This document shows, one piece after another, positions 26,575 to 35,230 of a DNA stretch of 64,000 nucleotides. This DNA is from JBHJGP01 sp050331695. Its GTDB lineage: Bacteria > Pseudomonadota > Alphaproteobacteria > Geminicoccales > Geminicoccaceae. The translations under genes and the position numbers were made by a program. The number at the start of each line of letters is the position of its first letter. Position 1 is the first letter of the stretch. Location: contig JBHJGP010000014.1 in the NCBI GenBank assembly GCA_050331695.1, positions 66,094-130,093 of the forward strand. The letters are read 5' to 3'. A model generated the notes under the pieces. The model was not told where the DNA came from. It did no database searches and worked only from the letters and a program-made list of their open reading frames with translations.

Positions 26575-27549
26575 TTAAATACAAGAAGCCGTGGAGCGCA
26601 ACGGCTTTTTTGGGGCGTTTTCAAGCCGGTTGTCCAGCCACCGGATCATGTCTTCGATCGGTTGATCGAGGCCTTCCTGATGCAGCAGGCGATGGATGCC
26701 TCCGGCGAAGAAGCGGGCTGTCACATCGGGCGCGAGGCGGTCCAACAGTGCGCAGATCGAGGACTGGCGCACCAAACCGTCCTCCTGGCCATAAAGAAGG
26801 AGAGTAGGCGGCATTGCCTGCGCGTCCACGAATGCCGCCCGGTCGGCGAGCCGGATCAGCCCCCAATAGGTATCGGCCCGGATCTCGCGGATCATCCTCG
26901 GATCATTGCCGATCCGAGCTTTGTCGACCGGCGTCAGATTTTCCAGATTGGGCTCGATGTCGGCGCTGGCCCCCGGCGCCACGGTCGCGGCGCTGCTGAG
27001 GGCCGCATTCCACAAGGGCCGCGCGAAAAGGGCTTCCCGAACACCAGGCGCGGCAAGGATCAGCCCGTCGACCTGGAGCCGCCCCTCATCGACGGCGGCG
27101 AGCGCTACCGAGCCGCCCATGCTTTCGCCGAGCACAAACAGAGGAACGTCCGGCGTTTCCGCTCTCGCCGCTTGGGCCAGATCGCTCAGATCCCGGACCA
27201 TGGCGTCACCGCCATGCCAGAAGCCGTGGGCGACGCTGTCGCCAAAACCCCGCTGGTCCGGGGCGATCACCTGAAAGCCCGCGGCCGCAAGGATCGGCCC
27301 GACACGCTCGAAAGCCAGACGAAAGTCACCGAAACTGTGGAGCGCCAAGATCGTCCCCCGGGCCTCGCCGGCAGGCGACCAGCGCGCGATAGCCAAAGAA
27401 AATCCGTCGGTGGCGACGAAGCGATCCTCGCTCAGGCTGGGCGCGGTGGTTGCCGGCCCTTGGTCGATCCAACGGGGGCCGCAGGCGCCAAGCAAAGAGA
27501 GCGCAACGATCAGGACCACGCCCGAAAAATGTTGAAACGCTCGCCTCAA
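26575..27549 (-). CDS. Lipoprotein alpha/beta hydrolase (lysophospholipase-like)
   Basis: A 324-residue alpha/beta hydrolase of the Hydrolase_4 (monoacylglycerol lipase) type. Residues 1-22 form a lipoprotein signal peptide with lipobox LLGAC (Cys23). The nucleophile elbow is GESMGG (Ser143), with likely acid Asp in YGQEDGLV near 259 and His in GGIHRLLHQ near 289. PDQRGFGDS near 98 is typical. It should sit on a membrane facing the periplasm. Its TTG start overlaps the TGA of the 1191-residue flagellar-locus protein (TTGA), and an AGGAAG site precedes it, so it belongs to that operon. Its substrate is unknown. Confidence 0.86.
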   Translation of the reverse strand: MRRAFQHFSGVVLIVALSLLGACGPRWIDQGPATTAPSLSEDRFVATDGFSLAIARWSPAGEARGTILALHSFGDFRLAFERVGPILAAAGFQVIAPDQRGFGDSVAHGFWHGGDAMVRDLSDLAQAARAETPDVPLFVLGESMGGSVALAAVDEGRLQVDGLILAAPGVREALFARPLWNAALSSAATVAPGASADIEPNLENLTPVDKARIGNDPRMIREIRADTYWGLIRLADRAAFVDAQAMPPTLLLYGQEDGLVRQSSICALLDRLAPDVTARFFAGGIHRLLHQEGLDQPIEDMIRWLDNRLENAPKKPLRSTASCI

Positions 27550-30500
27550 AGAGCTTCCTGCACCCGGTCTGCCAAACGTTGACTGGCGTTCAGGAGTTCG
27601 GACGTGGCCGTGTTTTCCGCCGGCGGTTCGGTCAGCGCCAGAAACGATGCCCGATGTCGCCCCTCGTCCAGGCGTCCCGTCACTCGCTCGGCGAGCTGGC
27701 GCAGGCTGCGCCCATCGTCGACCGCTCGATAGGCCACGGCCAATCGGACCAGATCCCGCGTCGCCGCGTCGCCAAGCCGACCGCCCCCGTCCAGCGCGTC
27801 AAACCGGCTCTGGGCCAGCCGGATGAAGGCGGGCCAGCGGCGGAGTTTCCAGAGTGCTTCCTGGCGCAGTGCATCGGCTTCGGTGCCCTGAAGTCCCTCG
27901 GTTAGCGCCAGAACCCGATCCTCCCGGCCAAGGCGCAGATTGATCTCGGCTTCCATCAGCTTGCGCGCGTCTCCGTGTTCCTCATGGTCGACCCGTGCCA
28001 GCGCCGCGAAAGCAAGACGTGGCCGATCCCGGGCCAGATTGGTCTTGACCTGGCGCAGCGCCAACGCGGAACGTCTCATCGGGTTGCGTTCGATCTCTAT
28101 CAGATCCTGCAACAAGCTGTCGGCGGTGTCCCATTGCTGCTCTTTGTTCAGCCTGGCGATCAGGAGATCGATCAGCGTCTCACCGGCCGCGCCACTCGGC
28201 AGCAGCTCGCGAAACCGGTCGAATAGATCAGCGGCGACCGCGCTCGAAACATCATCGCCGGCCATGGCGCTCGCAAAAACCTGCTCCATCTTGGCGGCGA
28301 TACGGCGGGCATCGGTACTCAGGGGCTGGGCGGCGAGGCTCAGCTTCCAGCTGTCCAGAGCATCGGCGGGCAGGCCTGCTTCGTTTTGAAGATCGCCAAG
28401 TCCGTCCAGCATCGCCGGCTGCTCCGGCAGACCGTGCCAGTAGCCGGAATAGACCTCGAGTTTCTGGATGGCGCCGACATCGCCGATCTGACCTAAGCGC
28501 CGGTCCACCTCGACCCGGTCGTAGAGCGCGTTGATCCGGGTGCGCAGATCCTCCGAGGCCATCAGTTCGTCCGTCAGGTCCCGGGCCCGCAAAACCGAAC
28601 CATCGGCGAGCAAGGCCTTGATCTTGAGGAGCTTCACCCGTTCCGCGTCGGTCTTGGAGGTTGCCTGCCGTTCGATCGCATTGATCGCCGAAAGGGCAGT
28701 CTGAATGTTGGACAGGGCCAGGGCGACCCGGGCCGCCGCCAGACCCAACTCGATCTTGGGTTTGGGCGGATAGGAGCGCCACACCTCGCCGACATCGGTG
28801 AGCAAGCTGCCCGCCTCGTGGTTGCGCCCCGCCATGCTCAGCGCCTTGGCCTGCCAAACCGTCAACTCCGGATCATCTCGTCCCGCCAAGCGCCGGAAGA
28901 GCTCCAGCGCCCGCTCGCCCTTGCCCTCCTGGAGAAGCGCGATCGCCGTCAACCCGTCGACGCGGTCGGCAAGTTCCGGATCCATGGGCGGCCCGGTGTC
29001 GTCGGCCGCGTCCGCGCGGATCGCCTCCAGCACGCCCAAGGCTTCCAGGGGCATCCAAGCGCCGAGATAAAACCGAACCAGGTTCAGTCTGGCTCCGGCG
29101 CGCTGATCCAGCGGTTTCGAGCTCGTGGCCAGCCTGTGGACGGCCAGCCGTCGGGCGAAAGTGCCGGGCTCGATCGGCGCGACCCGGGCGAGACCGATGA
29201 GCGGACCGAGATCGATCGGTCTGCGCCGGCTCCGGTCGGCAGGAGGTTTGGTCTGCTCACCGGCCGACGCCTCTCCATGCGTGGCCTGCTCCTGTGCTTG
29301 CGCTGGCCCCCCGTCCGCCAGGCCGGCGTCGTCGCCATGGTCCGGGGATCCAGCGTCGGCACTGCCCCCGGCTTTCTGCTCGTCGGAGGTCGCGGTAGGC
29401 GTCAGCGAGGCCAATTCCGAACCAGGCGCGTGGTCGGGGACGTCGTGGCTCGAGCGTTGGTCAGGACCAGCGGAGCCGCGGCTTTGACCATTTTCGTCTG
29501 TATCGTCCTCGGCCGGAGGATCGGAGGGGGCGTGCCCCAGGGAGGGTGCTCCGATGACCACGCCTTGATCATGAACTTCTGTCACGAGCTCTGTCGTTCT
29601 CGGCGTCAGAACCGCGCCCAAGTGGGTGGGCAATAGGGTGAAGGATGGTCTCTGGATCCGATCGGGCGTCTGCACGCCGTCTATTGGGACTGGCATAATG
29701 ACGAGCCTATCGCCCACCAGAGGATCGGTCACGCGGCTAGGTGACGCGCCCCGAGCCACGAGAATGCCGGCTTCTTTGATTTCTGGCGCAGACCTTTCGG
29801 CGTTCAAATCCTCCCGCTCAGGCTCGTTTCCTGCCGGAAGAGCCCGTTGGGCGCGGATCGTCCAACGACGGCCATCCTCGGTTTCCTCGATACGGAAGGA
29901 GCGGGCACCCAGACGGGCGAAACGAAGGACCGTGCCACGATCCGCCTCGACGACCTGAGGCGCGCCCAACCACCGGCCAAGCGGCGCCGCACCGCCGAGC
30001 ATCCGCGGCGGCTCACGGCTGGTCAAATCGAAGGCGAGCCAGAGATAGCCGGCCCGTTCGAACAACGCCGCTCGTGCGGCCCGATCCCAGATGACCACCA
30101 TATCGACGCCGTCAGCATCGGCCGTGAAGACCAAGGACACATCACCCTCGGGCCGATCGGACACAGGCTCCGGCGGCGTCTCCGCGCCGACCTCAACCCT
30201 CTCGGAACCGGCCGTGCCGTCCAACCCGTCTTCGCGCTCTCCGTCCGCCAACGCCGTCATCGGCGCCAGCATTTCGGCGTCTTGGTCAGGCCGCGCGTCC
30301 GGACCGCCGGTGCCAGCGGCCCTTGTATCGCCTCTCCTCGCGCGTTCGGACGTGGATGGCCGCCGAACCGGCAGAACCGGCGTCCGCCTAGCCGCTTCGA
30401 CCCTCGCCTTCGCTTCCTGAATGATGTCGAGCACGATGATCCGCCGTTGCTCGAGGGTGAAATCGCGCACCTCGCGCTGGGCGCCAAGGGAAAGGATCAA

Positions 30501-31121
30501 AGCGTTGGTTTCGGCCCGGGCGTCAACGCCTCGGCTGGCCAGCCGGTTTCGGATCCGGTTGGTATCGACTGGTCCTTGATCCTCAAAGCTTAAACGGAGC
30601 TGGTCCGGTGCCCGCGAAATCCGGTAGGGCATGGCGCGCTCGAACTCCAGCGCGATCCGCTGATAGTCTGAATAGGTCCCGACCCGGACGGCGGGAACCA
30701 GAGCGGGAACCTCACGCTGCCTCGTCAGACGGAAATCCAGGGCCAGCACGGTTGGACCAGCCTGGACCCGTGCGGCGCTGACGCCGTCATTCAAACCCAG
30801 GATCAGCCGTCTGCCACTTTCGTCGCGTTCGGCTCGGCTGACGAACGGCTCGAGACTTTCGAGCGATTGGTCCCAGGCGGCGCTCACCGGCTGACTCAAG
30901 GTCAATGTCAGGGTCGAGCCCGCCTGATCGACATCGGCCGCTACCGGATCAGCCCACTCGATTGCGAGGCGGCCCCGGTCGTCGGTGACCGAAGATCGTA
31001 TTGCCTGTTCGGCGGCCATGGCCGGCGCACTGATGGCGAGCCCCGACAGGACAATACCGATGCGCGCCTTGGTCAGGCCCGGGACCTTGAATGCTCGCCG
31101 ACCAAAACGAGAAGACATCAT
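27546..31121 (-). CDS. Large periplasmic TPR-like protein of the flagellar locus
   Basis: A 1191-residue protein not recognised as any named flagellar component. An N-terminal signal peptide ends near residue 37 (PAMA-AEQ). Residues about 40-260 and 330-430 are beta-rich segments of AMIN-like flavour (LAIEWADP, LTLTLSQPV, LRLSFEDQG, MVVIWDRAA). A long low-complexity acidic/Pro/Ser linker (about 520-650) contains many Asp, Gly and Gln. The C-terminal 530 residues are all-helical and TPR-like, for example ALELFRRLAGRDDPELTVWQAKAL. Start and stop are coupled: the ATG at 31121 overlaps the TGA of the MotB-like gene, and the next gene overlaps its end. A motor- or peptidoglycan-linked scaffold is inferred only from position. 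Confidence 0.78.
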   Translation of the reverse strand: MMSSRFGRRAFKVPGLTKARIGIVLSGLAISAPAMAAEQAIRSSVTDDRGRLAIEWADPVAADVDQAGSTLTLTLSQPVSAAWDQSLESLEPFVSRAERDESGRRLILGLNDGVSAARVQAGPTVLALDFRLTRQREVPALVPAVRVGTYSDYQRIALEFERAMPYRISRAPDQLRLSFEDQGPVDTNRIRNRLASRGVDARAETNALILSLGAQREVRDFTLEQRRIIVLDIIQEAKARVEAARRTPVLPVRRPSTSERARRGDTRAAGTGGPDARPDQDAEMLAPMTALADGEREDGLDGTAGSERVEVGAETPPEPVSDRPEGDVSLVFTADADGVDMVVIWDRAARAALFERAGYLWLAFDLTSREPPRMLGGAAPLGRWLGAPQVVEADRGTVLRFARLGARSFRIEETEDGRRWTIRAQRALPAGNEPEREDLNAERSAPEIKEAGILVARGASPSRVTDPLVGDRLVIMPVPIDGVQTPDRIQRPSFTLLPTHLGAVLTPRTTELVTEVHDQGVVIGAPSLGHAPSDPPAEDDTDENGQSRGSAGPDQRSSHDVPDHAPGSELASLTPTATSDEQKAGGSADAGSPDHGDDAGLADGGPAQAQEQATHGEASAGEQTKPPADRSRRRPIDLGPLIGLARVAPIEPGTFARRLAVHRLATSSKPLDQRAGARLNLVRFYLGAWMPLEALGVLEAIRADAADDTGPPMDPELADRVDGLTAIALLQEGKGERALELFRRLAGRDDPELTVWQAKALSMAGRNHEAGSLLTDVGEVWRSYPPKPKIELGLAAARVALALSNIQTALSAINAIERQATSKTDAERVKLLKIKALLADGSVLRARDLTDELMASEDLRTRINALYDRVEVDRRLGQIGDVGAIQKLEVYSGYWHGLPEQPAMLDGLGDLQNEAGLPADALDSWKLSLAAQPLSTDARRIAAKMEQVFASAMAGDDVSSAVAADLFDRFRELLPSGAAGETLIDLLIARLNKEQQWDTADSLLQDLIEIERNPMRRSALALRQVKTNLARDRPRLAFAALARVDHEEHGDARKLMEAEINLRLGREDRVLALTEGLQGTEADALRQEALWKLRRWPAFIRLAQSRFDALDGGGRLGDAATRDLVRLAVAYRAVDDGRSLRQLAERVTGRLDEGRHRASFLALTEPPAENTATSELLNASQRLADRVQEAL

Positions 31122-31732
31122 GGTTTTCGGACTTCGATATCGAGCCACAATCGACCCGGACGGGGCCCGACAACCCCATCGTCATCGAGCCGAACGGCCA
31201 CCTCATCGATCTCCAGGCCGTAACGCCGCGCCGAGCGACCACTGAAAACAACCGCGTCGGCGAGCGTATCGGCCGGACGCCCGTCGCTTGCAGCCGTCAG
31301 GCGGGTGACGTAGCCCCGACGGGCCCCGATGAAACGAACCGCTGTGTCCAAAAGGCTGCCGACAGCCGAGGGTAAAGGGTCGTCTTTGTTGAATCGGATG
31401 AGATTTTTGTCAACCTCGACGCGAACTCCTTTGGCTGTCCGATCGATGATGATGGGCACGATGTGATCTGCGGTGGCGATCTTCGTCTCAAGAATGGTGC
31501 GCAAGTAATCGAGAGCACTGGTCGAGGTGATCGGATCCGGCTGATACAATCCGGCGTCCTGCTCAGGGTCGCCCAGGCCCCGCTCGACGCTGGCAAAAGG
31601 ATCGAAACGGCGTCCGATCAGATCGTCCGGCGCCGGCGGACGGGCCATAGAGAGCATCATGATGAAGAAACAGGTGAGGATCGCCGCCAGATCGGAAAGG
31701 CTCATCGTCCAGTCCGGCCCTTGCCTGCTCAT
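31118..31732 (-). CDS. MotB-N-like single-span membrane protein (short)
   Basis: A 204-residue protein whose first 32 residues, GPDWTMSLSDLAAILTCFFIMMLSM, match the MotB plug/transmembrane segment that follows a tryptophan and an aspartate. In MotB this Asp is the proton-binding residue; here it is Asp14. The rest, including VDKNLIRFNKDDPLPSAVGSLLDTAVRFIG, resembles part of the periplasmic OmpA-like domain, though I cannot confirm a complete peptidoglycan-binding fold. The frame extends far upstream, but the true start is the ATG at 31732, which overlaps the stop of the preceding gene (ATGA). No MotA gene is adjacent, so its channel partner, if any, lies elsewhere. Confidence 0.75.
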   Translation of the reverse strand: MSRQGPDWTMSLSDLAAILTCFFIMMLSMARPPAPDDLIGRRFDPFASVERGLGDPEQDAGLYQPDPITSTSALDYLRTILETKIATADHIVPIIIDRTAKGVRVEVDKNLIRFNKDDPLPSAVGSLLDTAVRFIGARRGYVTRLTAASDGRPADTLADAVVFSGRSARRYGLEIDEVAVRLDDDGVVGPRPGRLWLDIEVRKP

Positions 31733-32430
31733 CGGCGCACCGAGCGACGGCGATCGACGTCCAGACGCGCGCCTGCAGCACCGTCTCTCACCAAGCGGAT
31801 TTCCTTGAGGCTGGTGGATCGCAGGCTCGAGAGCGACGTCAGGAAGGCGCCCAGTCTTTCTTGATTCGGCCAGGTCCGCCCCCAGGACAAGGAAAGCCTG
31901 GCGGCGATGTCGATGCCGTCCACGCGATCGATGGCGTCGAGGCGGGAGAAGGTTTGGCGAAAGTCGTCGCTTAGGCTCTGGCTCCCGGCTTCGACGATCT
32001 CGTCCAAGGCGAACGCCAATTCCACACTGTCGCCATCCAGACTTTGGCCCCAATCCTCGAGGGCGCTTGGATCGTCGAGCCAGGTGGTCAGGTCCCGGTG
32101 GGCGATGATCCGGGTGGCTTCCGGCGGCAGCACCTGCTGAAAGCCGAAGTGAAGGCGGACCGCGTTGAGGGTTGATGCGACCTCGTCCTCGTCGAAATCG
32201 AGTGCCGCGACCAGGGATGCGAAAAAGGCGACCAGGACCAGGAACAAGGTCAGAAGGGGCGCTGAGCTAGCGGCGTTTCTCGAGCGCTCCATCGCCTGGT
32301 CCGTTCCGCTCCATCGATCCTGAGTGGTGGCTTGCTCCGTCGGATCCGGCGAGTGCCCGGCTGCCTCAGGGCCCGCTTCGCGCATCACTGCGTCGGGTCG
32401 AGCCGTCAATCGGTCCTCGGTTCGGTCCAT
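31729..32430 (-). CDS. Single-span MotB-like protein of the flagellar locus
   Basis: A 233-residue protein with an N-terminal hydrophilic part of about 55 residues, one transmembrane segment (APLLTLFLVLVAFFASLVAAL, residues about 58-78) and a periplasmic domain of about 155 residues with repeated charged helices. The span resembles the MotB N-terminus, but no Asp follows Trp as in a normal proton channel. There is no clear OmpA-type peptidoglycan-binding domain. It sits directly before a second MotB-N-like gene (ATGA overlap) and after cheY. A pair of this sort suggests partner subunits of a motor-associated complex, an inference from context only. Confidence 0.65.
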   Translation of the reverse strand: MDRTEDRLTARPDAVMREAGPEAAGHSPDPTEQATTQDRWSGTDQAMERSRNAASSAPLLTLFLVLVAFFASLVAALDFDEDEVASTLNAVRLHFGFQQVLPPEATRIIAHRDLTTWLDDPSALEDWGQSLDGDSVELAFALDEIVEAGSQSLSDDFRQTFSRLDAIDRVDGIDIAARLSLSWGRTWPNQERLGAFLTSLSSLRSTSLKEIRLVRDGAAGARLDVDRRRSVRR

Positions 32431-32466
32431 GCTTGGGCCGCATCATTGAGGCGGGCGCCAAGGTCC

Positions 32467-32853
32467 TCAGAACGTGCCGAGAACGCCCGAGATCTTGGTC
32501 TTGAGGGTTTCCGCGTTGAACGGTTTGACGATGTAGGTGTCGACGCCCGCTTCCTTGGCGGCGACGATGTTTTCGCTTCGGCTCTCGGCGGTGACCATGA
32601 TGAAGGGCGTATCCTTCAAGGCCCGATCGGCGCGGACATGACGCAACAGGTCGAGGCCGGACATCGGCTGCATGTTCCAGTCCGAGATCACCAGCGCGTA
32701 ACTCTTCTCCTTCATCCGGGCCAGGGCCATGCTTCCGTCGGGCGCCTCGTCGACATTGGTCAAACCCAGCTGTTTCAACAGGTTGCGTATGATCCGCAGC
32801 ATGGTCTTGTAGTCGTCGACGATGAGGATGGGCATGGTTTTGTCGACCGCCAT
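32467..32853 (-). CDS. cheY: CheY-type response regulator
   Basis: Stand-alone receiver domain of 128 residues with no output domain. The phosphorylation Asp58 is in VISDWNM, the acidic pair Asp13-Asp14 in ILIVDDYKTM, the switch Thr88 in VTAES and Lys110 in IVKPF. AGGAG precedes the ATG at 32853; the frame extends 13 codons upstream without a site. It lies between a MotE-like gene and the MotB-like genes, so it probably carries the chemotaxis signal to the flagellar switch protein FliM, encoded nearby on the same strand. Confidence 0.93.
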   Translation of the reverse strand: MAVDKTMPILIVDDYKTMLRIIRNLLKQLGLTNVDEAPDGSMALARMKEKSYALVISDWNMQPMSGLDLLRHVRADRALKDTPFIMVTAESRSENIVAAKEAGVDTYIVKPFNAETLKTKISGVLGTF

Positions 32854-32963
32854 GGTCGGCACTCCTATTCGGGTTGGCCAAGGGGCTGGCACGTGGGGCG
32901 AGCGGCCCGCGCTTTTGCGCCGATCGCGTGCGCGACCTTAGGCGGCTTGTGGTTAAGGGCCGG

Positions 32964-33689
32964 TTAAGAGGACGGGTCCGGCTCGAGCAGGTCGGCTCTG
33001 TTTTTCCGCTCGGCCAGCCGCTCGGTCAGCTGGCGGGCCCGGGCCGGCTCCATGGCGGCGATGATCGGCGCCATCTTGGTCTCCTTCATCCGATCGGCGA
33101 CCGCGAACAGAATGTCGCCGTCGAGCTGGTTGAAGATCAGCGCCGCCTTCTTGGCCTTCATGGTCTCGTAGGTTTTGACCAGGCGAAGGATGCGACGCTC
33201 GTCCTCGGCATCCAGCGTTTCGATCAGGCCGTTAATCTCGTCCCGGAGTAAGCGAAGCGCCTGGAGTTGATCCTGCACCCGTTTTTCGAGTGCCGTCACC
33301 ACAGCCTCGCGCAGGTCGAGGGCGTCCCGGCGCCGTTCGAGATCGGAGCGCTCGACCGCGAACGGATCGTCGGGATCGAGCATCGGCACCGCACCGTCGT
33401 TCCCAAGTTCGGACGCCATCGCGAGGGGCTCGGAAAGCGGGTCCTGATCGGGACCAGCGGCCGGCTCGATTTCGGCCATCAAGCGCGCCAGGTCCGCTTC
33501 AATGGGCTGGACAGGGTCTTCCGCCGCCGGCGACAGGTCAGCGAAAAGACGCTCTACCGGTCCGAAAAGCTGGCTTGCGATCACCGCCAGGGCAAAAGCG
33601 ACGACCAGCGGAAACGGCGAGAACGCGCGCCGAGACCGGTTGGTCTCGGCGGCGGTGGGCGGCTCGGGAGAGACGTCGGCCTTTCTCAT
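32964..33689 (-). CDS. MotE-like flagellar protein
   Basis: A 241-residue protein with one transmembrane segment near residues 24-43 (FSPFPLVVAFALAVIASQLFG), a low-complexity linker and a long coiled coil about 110-175 (LERRRDALDLREAVVTALEKRVQDQL). A C-terminal MgtE-N-like segment, LVKTYETMKAKKAALIFNQLDGDILFAVADRMKETKMAPIIAAM, matches the MotE/FliG-like family. MotE is thought to help localise or stabilise the MotC stator component in rhizobia. Its ATG shares one base with the TGA of the DUF6468 gene (TGATG). Confidence 0.85.
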   Translation of the reverse strand: MRKADVSPEPPTAAETNRSRRAFSPFPLVVAFALAVIASQLFGPVERLFADLSPAAEDPVQPIEADLARLMAEIEPAAGPDQDPLSEPLAMASELGNDGAVPMLDPDDPFAVERSDLERRRDALDLREAVVTALEKRVQDQLQALRLLRDEINGLIETLDAEDERRILRLVKTYETMKAKKAALIFNQLDGDILFAVADRMKETKMAPIIAAMEPARARQLTERLAERKNRADLLEPDPSS

Positions 33690-34081
33690 CAGCCGGCACG
33701 GAGCGCTCGCAGCAAGGCGTCGCTCTCGGCATCGCTCGGGCCGTCAAGATCGGGTGCTCGAGGGCGTTGTTCGGCCTTCCTGCTCTGGCCTTCTTCCACG
33801 AACGTTCGACTGAGATCGATTGTGCTTTGCAACATCTTGCGCTGCTGCTTGGCGAGATGGATCGTGCGATCCAGTTCCGAGCGTTCACTGTCGGTGGCGA
33901 CCTTCAGCTTGCGGATCGCGGCCTCGGCCCGGCGTATGGTCAGGTCGAGCGCGGTCACGAAGGCTTCGAGCTTGTGCCGGTCGTTCCTGAACAAAGCGAG
34001 CCGGCGGTGAACCAGCCAGCAATAGCCGATGGTGATCAAGAGGAGCGCGATCAACACCAATTGCAACGCCGTATCAACCAT
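33689..34081 (-). CDS. DUF6468-type flagellar membrane protein
   Basis: A 130-residue protein with an N-terminal transmembrane segment (about residues 4-24, LVLIALLLITIGYCWLVHRRL) and a helical, positively charged remainder ending in an acidic tail. It matches the family known only as DUF6468 that sits after fliM in many alphaproteobacteria. The ATG at 34081 overlaps the fliM stop by eight bases. The last base overlap with the MotE-like gene suggests tight coupling. Its role in flagellar assembly is unknown. Confidence 0.75.
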   Translation of the reverse strand: MVDTALQLVLIALLLITIGYCWLVHRRLALFRNDRHKLEAFVTALDLTIRRAEAAIRKLKVATDSERSELDRTIHLAKQQRKMLQSTIDLSRTFVEEGQSRKAEQRPRAPDLDGPSDAESDALLRALRAG

Positions 34082-35204
34082 CGCCTTGCTCCATGGGTTG
34101 GACCAGCGACCCCTTGACCTTGACGGCGATAGTGTCACCGATCCGGCCCATGTGACCGTCGAAGAGCTCGGCCGCCCCGCAACGAAGCTTGATCACGGAA
34201 TCGGGCTTGGCGGCCAGGGGCACGACGGAGCCGACCTTGAGGCCCATGACCTTCGCCAGCGAAATGGTCTGTTGATCCAAGACCGCTTCCAGCTCGACAT
34301 CCGTCAACAAGATCTCCTTGGCCAGATGGCTCTCCCAGATGGAATCGCGGCCGAACTTTTCGCCCATGAACATCTGCAATAGAACCGTCCGGGCCGGTTC
34401 CAAGGTGGCGTAGGGCAGGAGGAATTCGATGCAGCCGCCCCGGTCTTCCATGTCGATGCGCAGCTTGAAGACGATGGCGGCGTTCCCGGGTCGGGCGATC
34501 GCCGCGAACCTCGGGTTGGTTTCCAGCCGATCGAAGACGAAATTGACCTCGGTCACGGGGCGGAAGGCGGCACTCAGATCCGCCAGGATCAGGCCGATCA
34601 GGCGGGTCACCAGATTGCCCTCGATGGTCGTGTAGGGGCGCCCCTCGACCCGCATCGGCGCGGTTCCGCGGCGGGCTCCCAACAATACGTCGACGATCGA
34701 ATAGATCATTTCACTGTCGACGGTGACCAGTCCGTAATTGTCCCATTCCTCGGCGCGCATGACGCTGATCATCGCCGGCATAGGCACCGAATCGAGATAG
34801 TCGCCGAAGCGAAGCGAGGTGATGTTGTCGATGGCGACATCGACATTCTCGGAGGTGAAGTTGCGCAGCGACGTGGTCAGTATGCGAACCAGGCGATCGA
34901 ACACGATCTCGAGCATCGGCAGACGCTCGTAGGTGACGCTGTTCGAGTTGATCAGGCCCATCATGCCCGACTGGTCCGCGCCGTCGTCATCGCCGGCGAC
35001 GCCAAGGAGGCTGTCGATCTCGTCCTGGTTCAGCGCGCGGCCGACCGTGTCGTCATCGTCCGCTTCGTCATCGCCGGGTAGTTCCCACTCGGCCGCTAGC
35101 GCGTCCACGTCGGTGTTTTCAGCCTCGTCGCCGGTGGCCATGGCCTGCCACTCGGCGCCCATGCCATCGGCTTCGCCGTCGACGTTCTGATCGGGATCGG
35201 CCAT
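34074..35204 (-). CDS. fliM: Flagellar motor switch protein FliM
   Basis: C-ring switch protein of 376 residues. The CheY-binding motif LNQDEIDSLLG is at about residues 57-67 instead of the usual extreme N-terminus. It follows a very acidic extension with two copies of an AEW-type motif (GAEWQAM, AAEWEL). Core FliM signatures include YERLPMLEIVFDRLVRILTTSLRNF near 94 and LMLEI-type FSFDR/NFVFDRLETNPRFAAI near 220; the C-terminal SpoA domain ends with RIGDTIAVKVKGSLVQP. The gene is co-transcribed with fliL, 27 bases upstream, and overlaps DUF6468 downstream. Confidence 0.96.
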   Translation of the reverse strand: MADPDQNVDGEADGMGAEWQAMATGDEAENTDVDALAAEWELPGDDEADDDDTVGRALNQDEIDSLLGVAGDDDGADQSGMMGLINSNSVTYERLPMLEIVFDRLVRILTTSLRNFTSENVDVAIDNITSLRFGDYLDSVPMPAMISVMRAEEWDNYGLVTVDSEMIYSIVDVLLGARRGTAPMRVEGRPYTTIEGNLVTRLIGLILADLSAAFRPVTEVNFVFDRLETNPRFAAIARPGNAAIVFKLRIDMEDRGGCIEFLLPYATLEPARTVLLQMFMGEKFGRDSIWESHLAKEILLTDVELEAVLDQQTISLAKVMGLKVGSVVPLAAKPDSVIKLRCGAAELFDGHMGRIGDTIAVKVKGSLVQPMEQGDG

Positions 35205-35230
35205 CTACCGGTTTCCGGTCCGCTCTCGCC

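Noticed and set aside
26586..26612. Terminator-like hairpin with T-run on the plus strand
   Set aside because: It lies inside the 3' end of the alpha/beta hydrolase gene, and no plus-strand gene precedes it, so it is probably chance.
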